A stretch of DNA of 64,000 bases from Plantibacter flavus (GTDB lineage Bacteria; Actinomycetota; Actinomycetes; Actinomycetales; Microbacteriaceae), in the NCBI RefSeq assembly GCF_002024505.1, contig NZ_CP019402.1, positions 1,860,001-1,924,000 of the forward strand, written 5' to 3'. The translations under genes were made by a program, and so were the position numbers. Shown here one piece after another: positions 62,238 to 64,000 of this stretch. A model generated the notes under the pieces. That model saw only the letters and a program-made list of their open reading frames with translations. It had not been told where the DNA came from and did no database searches. Each line of letters begins with the position of its first letter. Within the stretch, counting starts at the first letter, position 1.

Positions 62238-63740
62238 ATGAGCACTGACTCCCTCCCCGTCGTCCCGCACTGGATCGACGGCGCTGAAGCCCCCTCCACC
62301 TCCGGTCGGACCGCCCCGGTCTACGACCCCGCACTCGGTGTCGCGACGAAGCACGTCGCGCTCGCGAACCAGGACGAGATCGCAGCAGCTGTCGCATCGG
62401 CTGCGAAGGCGTTCCCTGCTTGGCGTGACTTGTCGCTCGCGAAGCGTCAGCAGATCGTGTTCAAGTTCCGTGAGCTGCTCGAGGCGAAGAAGGGCGAGCT
62501 GGCGGAGATCATCACCGCCGAGCACGGCAAGGTCGTCTCCGACGCACTGGGTGAGATCACGCGCGGGCAGGAGGTCGTGGAGTTCGCGACCGGTCTCGCG
62601 CACCACCTCAAGGGCGAGTTCTCCGAGCAGGTCTCGACCGGCGTCGACGTGTACTCCACGAAGCAGCCGCTCGGGGTCGTCGGCATCATCTCGCCGTTCA
62701 ACTTCCCCGCGATGGTGCCGATGTGGTTCTTCCCCATCGCGATCGCGGCCGGGAACACGGTCGTGCTGAAACCGTCCGAGAAGGACCCGTCCGCGGCGAT
62801 CTGGCTCGCGAAGCTCTGGAAGGAAGCCGGGCTCCCCGACGGCGTGTTCACGGTGCTGAACGGTGACAAGGAGGCCGTCGACGGGCTCCTGACCCACCCC
62901 GATGTCCGCGCGATCTCCTTCGTGGGCTCCACCCCGATCGCGAAGTACGTGTACGAGACCGGCACCGCACACGGCAAGCGCGTCCAGGCGCTCGGCGGGG
63001 CGAAGAACCACATGCTGGTCCTGCCCGACGCCGACCTCGACCTCGTCGCCGACTCCGCGATCAACGCCGGCTTCGGCTCCGCGGGCGAGCGGTGCATGGC
63101 GATCTCGGTCGTCGTGGCCGTGGAGCCCGTCGCGGACGAGCTCATCAGGAAGATCGCCGAACGCGCGGCGACCCTGCGGATCGGTGACGGACGCCGGAAC
63201 TGCGACATGGGACCGCTGGTGACGAAGGTGCACCGCGACAAGGTCGCCTCCTACCTGGACATCGCCGAAACCGACGGCGCGACGATCGTCGTCGACGGCC
63301 GCAACACGCCCATCGACGGCGACCCGAACGGATTCTGGCTCGGCCCGACCCTCATCGACAACGTCCCGACGACGTCGAAGGTGTACACCGAGGAGATCTT
63401 CGGACCCGTCCTCGCCGTCGTCCGCGTGGCCTCGTATGAGGAGGGTGTCGCGCTGATCAACGGCGGGGCGTTCGGCAACGGGACCGCGATCTTCACCAAC
63501 GACGGCGGCGCCGCACGGCGGTTCCAGAACGAGATCCAGGTCGGCATGATCGGCATCAACGTGCCCATCCCCGTGCCGGTCGCGACGTTCTCCTTCGGCG
63601 GGTGGAAGGACTCCCTGTTCGGCGACACCAAGGCCCACGGCGCCGAGGGCGTCCGGTTCTTCACCCAGCAGAAGGCCATCACCTCCCGCTGGCTCGACCC
63701 CTCCCACGGCGGCATCAACCTCGGCTTCCCCCAGAACTGA
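62238..63740 (+). CDS. mmsA: Methylmalonate-/malonate-semialdehyde dehydrogenase (CoA acylating)
   Basis: 500 aa. It oxidises malonate semialdehyde to acetyl-CoA (IolA role), or methylmalonate semialdehyde to propionyl-CoA in valine breakdown. The aldehyde dehydrogenase fold is complete: the oxyanion Asn in ISPFNFPAMVPMWFFPIA, AISFVGSTPIAKYVYETG, the catalytic Cys286 in GFGSAGERCMAIS, and the C-terminal GGWKDSLFGDTKAHGAEGVR typical of CoA-acylating members. A usual general-base Glu is absent, also typical. It sits third in the inositol operon, after a 53-base gap. A hairpin follows before iolB. Confidence 0.93.
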   Translation: MSTDSLPVVPHWIDGAEAPSTSGRTAPVYDPALGVATKHVALANQDEIAAAVASAAKAFPAWRDLSLAKRQQIVFKFRELLEAKKGELAEIITAEHGKVVSDALGEITRGQEVVEFATGLAHHLKGEFSEQVSTGVDVYSTKQPLGVVGIISPFNFPAMVPMWFFPIAIAAGNTVVLKPSEKDPSAAIWLAKLWKEAGLPDGVFTVLNGDKEAVDGLLTHPDVRAISFVGSTPIAKYVYETGTAHGKRVQALGGAKNHMLVLPDADLDLVADSAINAGFGSAGERCMAISVVVAVEPVADELIRKIAERAATLRIGDGRRNCDMGPLVTKVHRDKVASYLDIAETDGATIVVDGRNTPIDGDPNGFWLGPTLIDNVPTTSKVYTEEIFGPVLAVVRVASYEEGVALINGGAFGNGTAIFTNDGGAARRFQNEIQVGMIGINVPIPVPVATFSFGGWKDSLFGDTKAHGAEGVRFFTQQKAITSRWLDPSHGGINLGFPQN

Positions 63741-63757
63741 GGCACCCCGGCCCGACC

Positions 63758-63794
63758 GCCCTTCGACAAGCGGTTCCGGATCCTGTCGAAGGGC
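63758..63794 (+). repeat. Repeat-core hairpin between mmsA and iolB
   Basis: GCCCTTCGACA (63758-63768) and TGTCGAAGGGC (63784-63794) pair perfectly over 11 bases. It begins with the same CCCTTCGACAAG core as the repeats at 12999 and 48067, with the rest diverged. Between two co-directional genes it could lower read-through or protect upstream mRNA. Confidence 0.65.
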
Positions 63795-63839
63795 AGGGCC
63801 GAGCGGCAAGATCGAATCACACACGACGGAGTGAACACC

Positions 63840-64000
63840 ATGCAGTGGATGTACGAGCAGGGCGACCTCTCCCGCGACGGCTGGGAGAGCGTCGTCGACG
63901 GGGCGACCGAGGGTTGGCAGCACACCGGTCTCCGCGTCGCCGAACTCTCGGGTGACGACGAGCTCGGGCTCCCGGCCGGGGCGGTGGAACGCATCGTCAT
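63840..64000 (+). CDS. iolB: 5-deoxy-glucuronate isomerase (IolB), N-terminal fragment
   Basis: The first 53 codons only; the gene runs off the window. The ATG has GGAG about nine bases upstream. IolB converts 5-deoxy-glucuronate to 2-deoxy-5-keto-gluconate. The visible part QWMYEQGDLSRDGWESVVDG then EGWQHTGLRVAELSGDDELG and GAVERIV match the start of the cupin fold in IolB (GW followed by GL-V-L). The neighbours iolC and mmsA support it. The rest of the operon (iolD, iolE, iolG) is expected to follow outside the window. Confidence 0.75.
   Translation, partial: MQWMYEQGDLSRDGWESVVDGATEGWQHTGLRVAELSGDDELGLPAGAVERIV

Overview
The window is a gene-dense, high-GC stretch (about 70% G+C by eye) of an actinobacterial chromosome. 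Gene order and content point to the Microbacteriaceae, which is an inference. Supporting signs are the fasR-fabD-fabH-acpP-fabF fatty-acid locus beside aceE, DUF3145 and DUF1990 genes, an HrcA/CIRCE-controlled dnaJ, and the order holA, rpsT, lepA, hemW, hrcA, dnaJ, rsmE, phoH, ybeY, era, recO, uppS, dnaG. I see no transposase, phage gene, CRISPR array or rRNA. Nearly everything is core genome, and no gap between genes exceeds 300 bases.

Layout. Bases 1-5324 hold the end of cydB, the cydDC exporter and a coupled pabB. Bases 5441-8002 hold leuS. Bases 8128-12953 hold a small membrane protein, comEA-comEC and holA. Bases 13145-17353 hold rpsT (minus strand), lepA, a DUF1990 gene and hemW. Bases 18128-25298 form one long heat-shock, RNA and membrane run behind a CIRCE operator: hrcA, dnaJ, rsmE, HIT, phoH, ybeY, a CBS-domain protein and era. 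Bases 25475-29271 hold a membrane esterase coupled to a large DUF2156 protein, probably an aminoacyl-phosphatidylglycerol system. Bases 29268-31226 hold leuA with a four-leucine leader peptide and hairpin. Bases 31307-35454 hold a two-component system followed by a MacB/FtsX-type ABC pair. Bases 35461-43580 hold a TRIC-like channel gene, recO-uppS, a DsbA-like protein with a tiny Cys-pair partner, a YbaK deacylase, dusB, dgt and dnaG. Bases 43682-49806 hold a lone ABC ATPase, tRNA-Asn, def, a DMT transporter, a GT4 glycosyltransferase, tRNA-Met, a ROK kinase and DUF3145. Bases 50006-57740 (minus strand) hold aceE, fasR, fabD, fabH, acpP and fabF. Bases 57982-59822 hold a peroxiredoxin and thyA-folA. 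Bases 59977-64000 hold tRNA-Val and the start of a myo-inositol catabolic operon (iolC, Cgl0159-like aldolase, mmsA/iolA, iolB).

Genes within clusters are tightly packed, with many ATGA, GTGA and TGATG stop/start overlaps, so translational coupling is the rule. At eleven starts a -10-like hexamer lies exactly 6 or 7 bases before the start codon with no room for a Shine-Dalgarno site, which indicates widespread leaderless transcription. Operons are usually closed by G+C-rich hairpins without long U tracts.

The most interesting non-coding signals are the leuA leader/attenuator, the CIRCE element, a candidate FasR operator upstream of fabD, an inverted repeat between aceE and the peroxiredoxin gene, an inverted repeat around the -10 of the lone ABC ATPase, and a dispersed repeat family built on CCCTTCGACAAGCTCAGG at three intergenic sites. 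The most interesting protein signals are the rhomboid-like domain fused to DUF2156 and a ROK kinase without the family's zinc motif.
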